Positions 41,051 to 52,137 of a stretch of 64,000 nt of DNA are shown piece after piece. Under the pieces are notes generated by a model. That model was given only the letters and a program-made list of their open reading frames with translations. It made no database searches and was not told the origin of the DNA. The stretch is from Terana coerulea (lineage: Eukaryota; Basidiomycota; Agaricomycetes; Polyporales; Phanerochaetaceae): NCBI GenBank assembly GCA_024811115.1, contig JAKOGH010000216.1, forward strand, positions 124,001-188,000, given 5' to 3'. Made by a program: the position numbers and the translations under genes. The number at the start of each line of letters is the position of its first letter. Positions within the stretch are counted from its first letter, which is position 1.

Positions 41051-44000
41051 ATGGCGCCACAGCCGTCGTCGTCGAGCGGTACGACGACCTCGGTCCAAGT
41101 CGGTGAGTACGCGTTCTTCCCCGAGCTCTGAAGATAGTACTGAGTCCCGTTGGAACAAGCCGTCCGTATTCGACCCCCACCAACCAAGACTCCAGCTCCA
41201 TTCCCGCTCGCTTTCAAAGAACAGTCATTAATGCCATATCTCCTACCAGCGTGGCGGTCGATGCCACCACCTCCGCCCCCTCATCCGTCGGCTCCGGTGC
41301 TGCCGCTGCGTCCACTTCTTCTGCAGCGGCCGGGAAGAAGCAAGCCTTCACCTTCGACCAGGTTCACCCACCAGTTGCCACCCAACATCAACTTTTCACA
41401 TCCACTGCCCAGCCCCTGCTCTCACACTTCGTTGAAGGCTTCAACTGCACGATCCTCGCTTATGGTCAAACAAGTAGTGGTAAAACGCATACGATGACGG
41501 GTATAGACCTGGACGCCGACCCTACAGATCCCAACAATGGTATGGGCATTATTCCCAGGGCTGTATCAAGTCTCTTCGCAAAGTGTCGCGAACTGAAGGA
41601 GGAGCGCGGCGGTGCTTGGAACTTCAGCATCAAGGGCTCCTTCATAGAAGTCTACAACGAAGACCTTATTGACCTCTTGGGCGATGACTCGGGCTCCAAG
41701 TCTATGGTGCAGATTAGGGAGGACAAACAGGGTCACATCATCTGGGAAGGTCTCCGAGAAGTGAGTGTGAAGAACGCGGGCGAAGTCATGAAGTAAGTCA
41801 TGTACATCGCCGGGGTAGTCCTGAGGTTCACAGCTTACTGTTTGTTAGCTTGATTCGCAAGGGAACGTCCATACGTCGCACAAATGAGACTGACATGAAC
41901 GCTCAGTCTTCCCGGTCGCATGCCATCTTCTCCCTCACTCTGATTCAGAAGAAGTCCACCGGCTCTGGCCCACCGCCTCGCTCGTCTTCCCCGCTGCCCC
42001 CGGGTGGCAGATCACCGTCACGTCTCGCGAGACCATCCTCTTCAATGTATGGCAACTCCGGAGGTAACCGAGTATCATCTCCGACATTCGGCCGCCCGGC
42101 CACGCCCAGCTTTACCTCCGCGATAGCGCGAGGGGGTCACGTCCTGCGAGCTCTCTCGGACACCTTACCGCGGACGGTGGTCGGAAGCAAAGCCTCGCTC
42201 CCGGAGGCCAACAAGCAAACGGCGATGGAGAGGCCGGGGAATGGGTGACTGTCGTGTCCAAATTCCACTTTGTCGATCTGGCTGGTTCGGAGCGTGTAAG
42301 TAAACGGTTATATGCTGGACGATTATAATGCTCACGTATATGCGTTCAGTTGAAACGAACAGCCGCAGCCGGAGAGCGTGTTAAGGAAGGTATTTCAATT
42401 AACAGTGGTCTCCTCGCCCTCGGCAACGTTATCTCGGCTCTCGGTGACCCTGCCAAAGCGAAGACGGGCACCGCTTCCTACGTCCCCTACCGCGACTCGA
42501 AGCTCACGCGCTTGCTACAAGACTCGTTGGGCGGTAATGCACACACCCTCATGATTGCCTGCGTCAGTCCGTCGGAATGGAATGCAAACGAAACGGTCAA
42601 CACGTTGAAATATGCTAACCGTGCGCGCAACATCAAGAATAGGGTCACGATGAACGAGAAGGAGGAGGGCTGGGACGACGTCGAGTGGCTGCAGAGCACC
42701 GTCTCGAGGCTTCGCAAGGAGCTAAAGGGTCTCAAGGACGGCGGTGTGATATCATCGGCGGCGTCGGAACCTGAAGTAACCTCCGCAGCGGTCCAGAAGG
42801 CCTACTCCCAAATGGCCGAGCTCCGACACAATTACGAAGACATGCGTGAGAAGTATGTCGAGCGTACCGAAGAGCTCACCCGTCTGCGTCGCGAGCTAGC
42901 GGACAAGCAGCGCTCATCTGGGGCGCGGTCGGCGGTACCGCGAAGTATGAAGAGATCGTTGGTCCCGTTATCGAGGAGTACGAGAAGACAATCAGCGCGA
43001 TGGAGGCCGAACTCAGTCTCAACCGTGCTGCACTCCGACATACGAACGATCTTGTGGACGAGAAGGAAGCCGAGCTTGCGCAGCTCACAGAGCGTCATGC
43101 CACTACGGAGATGTACGTGGAGGAGCTCAGATCGCGGGTTGTTAAGCTTTCGGAAAGGGAGGCGTCCACCGAGGTGTGTGCTTAGTTTTTCGGTTACACG
43201 TATCCTCATCCTCGTCGTCTAGGCATACATTCGTGATCTGGAGGAGAAGGTGAAGTCGTTCAACGAGGACACTATAACCTCCAGCGGCTCCATCAGCGAC
43301 CTAAAGAGGGAGCTCACGAAGGTGAAAGACACGGAGACCCACACGACCCGTTACATCGCGGACGTTGAAGCTCGGCTGGCGAAATCCGACGAGAACGTGC
43401 TGTCTTTGCAACAGAACGTTGAGAAGCTGGAAGCGGAGTGTGAGATGCGCCGCGCGGACGTGGTGTCACTGCAAACCCGACTCGAACAGCTACAATCGGA
43501 TGGTCAAGGATGGCGTACCGATCTGGAGGAGAGGGAGCGGAAGATTCAGAGGATGGAGGCCGAGCTGCATGAGCGTGAGGCCACACTCAAGGCTACCGGA
43601 GAGACCCGTGATCGTCTGGGCGCGCTCGTTGGCGACGTCGTCGAGGCCCGCAAGAACCTGGAGGTTGCCAGCATTAAGTCCGATGCTTCATCTATCTACG
43701 AAGCCGACGGCGGCGCCGAGTCGCAGCTGGTCGCGCTGCAGCAGACACACACCGCCACCCTCGCTGACCTGTCTTCAGTCACCGCGAAGTACCGCGACGC
43801 CCTGCGCGAGATCGCAGATCTGGCTGCGCAACTCCAGGAAGCCAAGGTGAATGCTTCTATTCCTCCGACCCCGTTGTCCGAATCTCCCGAACGCCCTACT
43901 GAAGCCTCCAGTCCCCGGAGGCGGATGACCAGGGGCGCTTCCAAAGACGGTCTCGACGGCCCTTTGAACGGCACAGGCAGACGTCTCCTATACAGGCAAG

Positions 44001-47000
44001 CGGCGTCAACAGAGTCTCTGCATTCGAGGTAGGTCTATATTGACGTATAGAGGGAAATATGACTGACTTTGACTGTTAGATCTGTTTCGCAGTCCTTATC
44101 GCTCTCGCAGGAGCTGTCCTCGGCCAGATCGCGCAAAGCTTCTATAAGCAGCCATGGCACGAGTAGCTCCCTCTCCCTCTCCCCAAAACCCTCGTTATCA
44201 TTGAACGTCAGCCCCAATGAGCGGTCCGTACTTAGCCTGGAGCAGGAAATCATGCGACTTCAGGAGGTCCTCAGGGAACGCGAAGCAGAGATCACTGCTC
44301 TGGAGCAGTCGCTAAAGGAGAAGGATAGCAGGTCGGAATCGCAAACCTCCAGTGCGCCGGCAACGCCTGTCAACGAGGCTGCTGGTGCCGACGCGACCGC
44401 GGCGGTGCACTTATCTCCAAAGACCATGAACCGATTCCAAGAACTCCAACATAGCCTTGGTCATCCAGAGGGTATATCGACCTCAGAGGCAGATGAATCT
44501 CTCGATAGGCTGAAGGAGTTGATGCAGTATGAGCTTCCCTACGTCTGTTTTTGTCATGCTCACGGCCATCTCTCCAGGTCCATGGCCCAGAAGGAATCGA
44601 GTCATCGAGAAATTGTGGACGGTCTCAACACCGAGCTGAGTCAGTTACGGAGACAACATGACGAGCTCACCGTGTTGTCTCGTGATCAGGTAAGCTGCTC
44701 CCCAAACTCCTACCTTCTCTCAGTGTAAAAGCTGATTCTGTATACAGGCCATCAACATGTCGAATGAGATCGAGGGCCTCCGGAACAAGCACGAGGAGGA
44801 TCTGGCTACTTTGGAAGAGATTCGGCGGCACGAGACCGAGGTGGTTGAGGCCCTTGAGCGCGCGCAAACCGAGCATGCTTCTGCTGTGGAGAAACTCAAG
44901 ACCGAGCATGAACAGGCGCTCCGCGCGAAGGAGGCCGACGTCGATGAAATGCTCGCGAAGCTCAAGGAGGAGCACGACGGCGGAGTCCAGAGTCTTGTCG
45001 ATCAGCTCGCCACCTCGTCGGACGCCCTGGAGAAGGCTCGTCAGGAACACGAGGCCGCCTTTGGCAAGCTCCAAGCCGACCACGAAGAAGAGCTGCGCCG
45101 CCGTAACGAGGAGGTCAACGCGATTCTCGAGCGTGCGCGTCAGGAGCACGAGAGTCAGCTGTCCACCGCTTTGGAGAAAGTCAAGTCTGAACATGACGAT
45201 GGCCTTCATAAGCTCCAAACCGAACACGAGGAAGCGCTCCGTAACCATACTGAGGCGCACAAGGCTGCTGCTGAGCAGTCACGGAAGGAGCACGAGGAGG
45301 CCATAGCCGCGCTTGCCGCGGACCACCAAGCGTCTATCAAGCTCAAAGAGACCGAGTCGTCCGCCACCCTCCAGCGCACCGAAGAAGAATACTACGATGC
45401 CCTTACCAAGCTGCGCGTCGGCCACTCGCAGGCGTCGGAGAAGCAGGCCGCGGAGCATGCGACCGTACTCGAACGGCTGAAGGACGAACACGCACGGGAG
45501 CTTCGGATGGCAGAGATTGCGCGGGAAGGATCACTCAGCGAATCGCAGTCCTCACGAGACCAGGCCTTGCATGAGCTGCAGGAGGTTCACGCCTCCGCCG
45601 TCTCCAGCAAGGAAAGCCAGTTCTCCGAAGACGTCCAGAAGCTGAAGGACGAGCACGCCCAGACTATCGCGGCGAAGGACGAGCAGCATCGCTCCTCTAT
45701 CCAGAGACTCAAGTCCGATCATGTGACGACGCTGCACGACAAGGAGTCTGTGTACAACGACAAGCTCGAGCACCTGTATACCGACCACGCGAAGGCGCTG
45801 GCGGACAAGGACTCCGAGCGTGAAGCCGCCGTGGCGCAGCTCACCGCCGATCACTCGGCCGAGCTGAAGAAGCTGCAAGATGCGTCCGAGGCCGAGATCG
45901 CCAAGCTCTCTGCCGAGCTCGAGAAGACCAGGGGCGAGCTCGAGAAGACCAGGGGCGAGAAGGCGTCGATCGAGGCGGCGCATCACGACCTGGAAGGCAG
46001 CCTGCAGCACATCAAGGAGCAGCACGCGGCGGTCCTCCAGGAGGTCGAGCGCGGCCACCTGGACGAAGTCGCTCAGCTCAAGGCGGCGCACGAGTCCACG
46101 AGCTCCGACGCCATGGCAAGCCTCGCGGAGCGCGAGGCATTGGTCAAGACACACACCGAGGAGCTCGCACGTCTGAAGGCTGAGCACCAGAGCGCGGTTG
46201 CAGCCGTCCAGTCAGAGCTCATTGCTTCGCAGGAGCAGCACAGGCAGGATCTCGAGGAGACCCGCGTACAGACGGAGCGGTTGCTGGCCGGAAGAAAAAG
46301 GCCGTCTAACCACATCTCTGTCGGATCTCGAGGCACATCAGACTCAAGAGCTCGCCACCCTCCGAAAGGACCGTGAACTCCTTGGCGGACGAGAAGGCTA
46401 AGCTGTCTGACGACCTGTCTCAGCTGTCGACAAAGCACGCAGCCTCGCTGGCGGCGCTCCAGGCCGAGCGGGACGCGCTCGCAGCGGAGAAGGCGCGCTT
46501 GACGCACGAGGTGGCCGACATAAGCACCCGCACTGCAGCGCAGCATGCCGTACTCCAACAGGAGCGTGACCTCCTGGTGGAGGAGCTCGAGTCGCACAAG
46601 GTCGCAAGTGACGAGTTTGCGACCGCTCGTGAAGACCTGCGTGTGCAGCACGACAACGCCTTGCATGAGAAAGCCGGCCAGATCCTGTCGTTGCAGAAGG
46701 CGCTGTCCCACGCGCAGTCCGAGCGGGACGGCCTCACCTCCGACCTCGACAAGATCCGCGCAGAACTCGAGGAGACGCACACGAAGACGGCGGAGCTCGT
46801 CCGCGCGGCGTCTGCTCGGGACGGGCTCGTGAAGGAGGTCGAGCAGCAGCGCGCGCTGCTCGGTGAGATGCAGGAGAACCTGCAGAACACCAAGGACGAC
46901 CTCGACGCGCTGCACGCGGAGAAGGCGCGGCAGGACACGGCGGTGCGCGACCTGCAGGCGCAGCTGCTCACGCGCTCGCCATCGCCGCCGTCGCGCCTCG

Positions 47001-47717
47001 CGGGCGGACGGGCGAACGGGCTGCCCGCGCCGAAGCTGCCGCCGCTCGTGCCGCTCCCGCAGACGCCGACGCTGCGGTCGATGCACGAGCCGCAGGGGAG
47101 CACGACGTCGTCCGTCGCGATGAGCGTCGCGTCGTCGCGCAGCGCGGAGTCGGATGCGCCCTCGACACCTGCGACGTCGATCGCGCCGTCGATCCTTGGG
47201 CCCGCGACGCCGACGGCGGGCGGGTCGGGCGCGGACACGAAGCTGGCGGCGCAGGTGCAGGACCAAGCGAAGCAGCTCGACGAGCAGGAGGCGATGATCA
47301 AGACGCTGAACAAGCAGCTCGCGCATTGCGAGGGCGACCTGCAGGCGCACATGGACATGGTCGCGACGCTCGAGACGCGGCTGGCCGACGCGGAGAAGAA
47401 CCGTCAGTCACTTTTCTTTTCGTCTATCTGGTACCCGGTAAGCTGACACGCCATACACAGTGCGCAAGGCGCGGATGCAGGCGACCGAGATCTCGCGCGA
47501 GCGGGACAACATGGGCACGCAGGTCGCGTCGCTGCGGCAGGAGCTCGCGGAGACGAAGAACGAGGTCGTGAACGTGCGGCGGTCGATCGTCGAGGAGAAG
47601 CAGAGCCTGGAGCGCAGCCTCGACGAGGAGCGGCGCGCGAAGGAGCGGGCGCGCCAGCAGCTCGACACCCGAATGGAGGAGCTGCAGCGGCGCAAGTCCA
47701 AGTTCGCCTGCCTCTGA
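41051..47717 (+). CDS. Kinesin-4-like motor with long coiled-coil tail
   Basis: Plus-end microtubule motor of the KIF4/chromokinesin type. The motor domain is N-terminal: [20 protein letters not shown], the P-loop [13 protein letters not shown], switch [21 protein letters not shown], switch [22 protein letters not shown] and the neck region [18 protein letters not shown] Ser/Pro/Gly-rich insert of about 110 residues splits loop regions before switch II, as in fungal members. About 1500 residues of heptad-rich coiled coil with repeated EHEEAL/KLQTEHE patterns follow, ending in [15 protein letters not shown]. Introns are few: 41103-41159, 41793 to about 41848, about 42298-42350, 43173-43222, about 44029-44079, about 44690-44748, about 47406-47460. 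One-base frameshifts appear at the C run 41174-41178, within 42090-42215, near 42920-42935, at the A run near 46292-46296 and near 46370. Their number points to assembly errors. Confidence 0.87.
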
Positions 47718-49051
47718 GCCCTCTGTCCCTCGCGATCGGCTTGGCGGCTGGAGATACCTCGGCGTGGGTTAACCTTCCTGCTCCTTCCGCTTTCCTCCTG
47801 GCTTCCCCCACTTCTTCGTCCCTTCTCTATGGATCGCCGCACAGCTTCCTCTCTATCGGTCCATCGGAATTCATCGGTATCGGGTATCACTTGTTATAAT
47901 TCTCTCATGGCGGCTAGACCCACGCCGCCCTAGTACGTTTCCCCGTCGTCTGCTTCCCGTTCTCGCAGTCGCTCTGCTTGTCCTCTTGTTGCTCTTACGC
48001 ATTCCCTGCACTGTTTGCCGGAGATACCCCCATGTTCCCCTGATCATACATACCACCACCCACTATACATACATCGCACGCCTGACGCGCGACCGCCTCA
48101 CGTTCGTTTAGAATCCCCCCGCCACTACGTATTACCCTATGCACCCTCCGTCATTCTCGCGTACTGTTTCTTGTCTCTCCCTCTATCTCCTCGGTATATC
48201 TATTGTAGTGCACTAGTAGTGTACGTGCAAGAGCTTGCGGCACGAGTACATATTTACTTATGTTCAATCTATGATGGCCCGGTTGATAATCTCATCTCGC
48301 GAGGGTGGACGTAACGAACTGTCATGGGTCCGGGATGGGTTGAGATTACCCAAAGCGGGCCGAGTCCTGCCTGATTTGGAAGTTAGGCGGGTGTGCCTGA
48401 GGCACAATAGGGGCTTCTGGCACAGTCCTGCGTTCCCCGACGCCTCCTGTTATGAGGTGGGCCCGAAATACAAAATATATTGTTCCGTACGAGCGCTGCC
48501 ACGCCTTGAGGATTTGCCATCTGTGGTCGCTGTCCCGCGTCGAGAACATTGGCTGTTCTCCGGCTCAGACCGTGGCCAGGAAGAGTCTGCGATCATGACA
48601 ATAGACTCAGAGTCTATGTCGAATATGCATGATCGAAAGTCTCTGGAGTCCAGACCTGCGGTACACACAGGGGCGGAAAGCTTCCGGAAGGAGAACGGAG
48701 CGGGGATGCTCTGCGCATCAGTAGCCAATCAGCAGCTCGAACGGTCGGCCGAAGTATGGACCAGGCGTAGGTCGCCGCGGACGTAAACGTTCGGACATGC
48801 TGCAGACGGCGGTGAGAAAGGCGACGGTATCGACCAACCGCATCGCGCCAAGGTCCGAGAGGATGCTGTGATGTCCCGAGCAGCGAAGCTGGGAGGACTT
48901 GTTTCCGTCGCAGTGTGTTTTGATATGCGCGAGGGAATGTGCACTGGCGGGCCTCGAACGCGCGCGGGTTGCTCACTCGGCGGTCGGCTGCGGGGAAGCG
49001 GGGTCATCTGGCACATGCGGGGCGGATCATGGGCCCCCTCGATTGGCCTGC
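47718..49051. other. Intergenic region, no gene seen
   Basis: 3' flank of the kinesin gene and a further ~1 kb without recognisable coding. A 183-codon plus-strand frame (48235-48786) has no motif and an unnatural composition. No tRNA or other RNA gene seen. Confidence 0.45.
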
Positions 49052-49059
49052 GCCCGAAA

Positions 49060-49702
49060 TAGTGTTGCCGCAAGGCAAGGTAAGGGTGCTCCAAGGTGGT
49101 TCGGCACCGTCGGCATGCTACCTTGGACAGGTCCGAGGTGCCACGTGACTGAGTCCAAGGTGGTCCAAGGTGCATTGGACGCAAGCGCCAGAGCTCGAGG
49201 ACGCTGCCTGCAAACCGCCGATGACGTTTCATACAGCTCGCATGAACACAAATGGAATCCTAACAGTCGTTGAATGTAGAAGTAGCATAAAAGATGTAAA
49301 TTAAAGCTTTTCTACATATATTAGGGCATCTATACATCTCGTATAAGGTCAAGTGCTTCCTGCACACGTCCCTAAGCCATGAGACGCTCGACATTGGCGT
49401 GAGGGACCTCAACCATCCCAAGGTTACTCTCGTCAGTCAAATAATCATCGGGAAGGATGTGCGAGGGCTGGGACTGTCAGGACATGCGACGCGCGGACGC
49501 GTTTGAGGTAGAATCCGCGTTGGACGGTGGCGAGACGAAAGGCATGACCGCGTCCGAACCGCGTCACCGCTCGCTCAAGTTGCCTTGGACCGCCTTGGAC
49601 CGCGTCACGTGGAGTCCAAGGCGGCTCCAAGGTCAACCGCCGAGATGCCGACGAGGCAAGGCGTGCCTTGGTCCAAGGTACCTCCGCCTTGCGGCAACAC
49701 TA
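49060..49702. mobile_element. hAT-like MITE with 8-bp target-site duplication
   Basis: A 643-bp element whose ends are the inverted repeat TAGTGTTGCCGCAAGGC at both termini. It is flanked by the direct repeat GCCCGAAA at 49052-49059 and 49703-49710. The 8-bp duplication and the TAGTG-type ends are the hallmark of hAT transposons. The subterminal ~120 bp on each side are dense in CCAAGG/CCTTGG words in both orientations, as expected for hAT transposase-binding subterminal repeats. There is no transposase frame, so the element is non-autonomous. It sits 226 bp upstream of the SDR start codon. Confidence 0.9.
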
Positions 49703-49927
49703 GCCCGAAAGCGGGTCTGGCTTGCCACCAAACACATATTAAAATCGCAGCCCGCTGTTTGCCAGCTCGGAATCAGTCGAACCGACTCGCTAAACATTTT
49801 CGTTTTGCCGGTGGCGTCCGTGGTGCTCCAGCCCCAGCACCCTCCTCGCTACCTATATCAGTCCGCCACCTCACCCACCCTTTTCCCCTCTCACCCCTCT
49901 CTCCCGACCACCACACCGCGAGCAGCC

Positions 49928-51342
49928 ATGTCCACACGTCTCATCTCGAGGGCAGTCCCCTCCTCGTCGCGCTCGCTCCTCGCCGCCCCGTCCCAAGCAG
50001 TCGCCCTCCGCCGCGCACCAGCAGCCGCCAAGTCACGCCTCCTCGTCGGCGCACAGGTGCGGTGGAAGAGTGAAATCGCTGAGAAGGCCCGCAAGGAGAA
50101 GTTCCTCCCCGAGTTCTCCATGGCCGGCAAGGTCGCCCTCGTCACGGGCGGCGCGCGCGGGCTCGGGAACGAGTTCTGCCGTGCGTTCGTCCGCTCCGGC
50201 TGCACGTCGCTCGCCATCGTCGACCTCAAGGAGGACGAGGCGGAAGAGTCGGCCCAGCAGCTCGTCCAGGAGGCATGCCGTGCGGATTCCCTTTAGCTGC
50301 TCGAGCGGCGCAGAATGCTGATAAGGTGTGAAGTTCACAGTGATATGAACCCCGAGGACTACAGCATCATGGGCATCGGTTGCGACGTCTCGAGTGAGAT
50401 CAGCGTGCAGCAGGCCTTCCGCCGCGTGATGGACAAGTATGGGCGCGTCGACAGCGTCGTCGCTTCTGCCGGTGCGCCTCACTCATGTTTCGTTCTGCTC
50501 ATAATCACTGACATTTGTACCAGGTATTGTCGAGAACTACTCTGCGTTCGACTACCCCTTCGACCGGATAAAGCGTCTGTACGACATCAACGTCCATGGC
50601 GCATTCTTTACCGCACGCGAGGCCGCGAGGCACATGATTGGCCAGGGCGGCGGCAGCGTCGTCCTCGTCGCGAGCATGTCGGCTAACGTGAGTGTCCTGT
50701 CCCTATGACGTAGCCGCATCTGGCGATGGCGCCCCGCCGCGCCCGCACGTCAATTACGACACTGACGCCCGTTGATTTTAGATTGTGAACATCCCCCAAC
50801 CGCAGACGCCCTACAACGCGGCAAAGGCCGGTACGTAACCTGCGCCCGCCCTTGCTCCAAGCTGGTTCCTGACACGGGTATCCCAGCGGTCAAGCATATG
50901 GCGGCATCGCTCGCTGTGGAGTGGGCCAAGAAAGGCGTGCGCGTGAACTGTCTCAGGTATGCTCCGTCGTACGTTACGCTGGGGCTGCGCTGATGATTGT
51001 TATATGCAATGTACAGCCCGGGATACATGTTAACCAAACTAACCAAGACCATCTTGGCGCATGACACGGAGCTCAAGGTGCGCAGTGGTGTACAATATCA
51101 AACCTCCGCATTCGTCGCTGATATTTCCCGCGTTTTGAATAGAAAACATGGGAGAGTCTAACACCCATGGGCCGCATGGGTGATCCTGAGGACTTGGCTG
51201 TGAGTACTATCACCCTTTGTCGCTTTGGGCAAGGTTATTGACTGGATGTGTCCAGGGCGCCATCGTCTTCCTTGCCAGTGACGCGTCGCGATTCATGACG
51301 GGCTCGGAAATCCGCGTCGACGGTGGCTACTGCATAATCTAA
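49928..51342 (+). CDS. Short-chain dehydrogenase/reductase, probably mitochondrial
   Basis: NAD(P)-dependent oxidoreductase of the classical SDR fold. The N-terminus ([20 protein letters not shown], then basic and alanine-rich to VRWKSE) looks like a mitochondrial presequence. Then follow the cofactor motif [12 protein letters not shown], the NVHGAFFT region, the active-site serine in VLVASMSAN, and the catalytic Tyr/Lys in PYNAAKA. The end is complete: [28 protein letters not shown]. Exons after the second are clear: 50524-50687, 50782-50830, 50887-50956, 51017-51077, 51143-51199, 51256-51342. The junction between exon 1 (ending near 50274) and exon 2 (about 50318-50471) has no good GT-AG solution. 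A GC donor or a one-base error is possible. The closest relatives are fungal sorbose/mannitol-type SDRs, but the substrate cannot be read from sequence. A hAT MITE lies in its upstream region. Confidence 0.85.
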
Positions 51343-52137
51343 ACCACTGCCTGTGATCCAATGCAAGCACTCCGCTTGGACGTCCGTCCCATACCTCATG
51401 CTCTTCCACCACGCGCCATCGTTATTGTACGTGGCGTGCGCAAAAGTGGCATACGATTCGAAACCCGGAAGAAATCAGCATTAGACCCGACCTAGATATA
51501 CCTTACGCCGTCGCCTCGCGCACTTATTCCTTTTCGCCTATCTCTCCACCTTTGTCACTCGCTCGCTCCCCTTCTCTCGCGCTCTCGCACAGACTATCTG
51601 TTTCTCGCATCTTGGGCACCGGTTCATGCAGCGGACGATACGATTGTTAGCCTTGCCGTGTACGTACATACGCTCTGCCTTCGCATATCTCTTACCTGTA
51701 TTATCTGTTGTACTTCACTAAAATATTGAATATCCTTGATTAAACTACAACCCACTCGCGATCTATATCAGCACGTCTTTACCAAGATGACCAAGGTGGG
51801 TGCTGACTTGGTTTTTCAGTGCGCAGTGACGTTGTACGTAGAACGTAGTCGTGGGAATGAAGTTCCTTATTCGCGCTCCGCTGATCCGAGATCCCATCAC
51901 AGATCGCTGAGCGGCCTGAACGCTAAACAAGGCCAACGCCTTTGACGGTGGCCACCATGTCTTTGCGGCCGGACGTGGCCATGGCCTGCGTCTTGAACTT
52001 CAACCACTACCACCACCACCTCTCACACCCTCGTACGACCTTTGCTCAGCGAGCACAGCGAACCACGTTCCCCACCTAATTGATAACCTGCAATAACAAC
52101 AACACCAGTACCCCACAGGCAAACCGGCGCATACACC
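51343..52137. other. Intergenic region, no gene seen
   Basis: Between the SDR and the kinase gene on the same strand. It contains the SDR 3' UTR and the kinase promoter. A CACCACCACC run occurs near 52005-52020. No gene recognised. Confidence 0.5.

Noticed and set aside
46073..47350. 425-codon minus-strand frame, and similar long frames at 46420-47358 and 45552-46187
   Set aside because: Arginine/leucine- or serine-rich antisense shadows of the GC-rich kinesin coiled-coil coding; no family motif.
48235..48786. 183-codon plus-strand frame as a gene
   Set aside because: No motif, no splice or promoter context, and unnatural composition.
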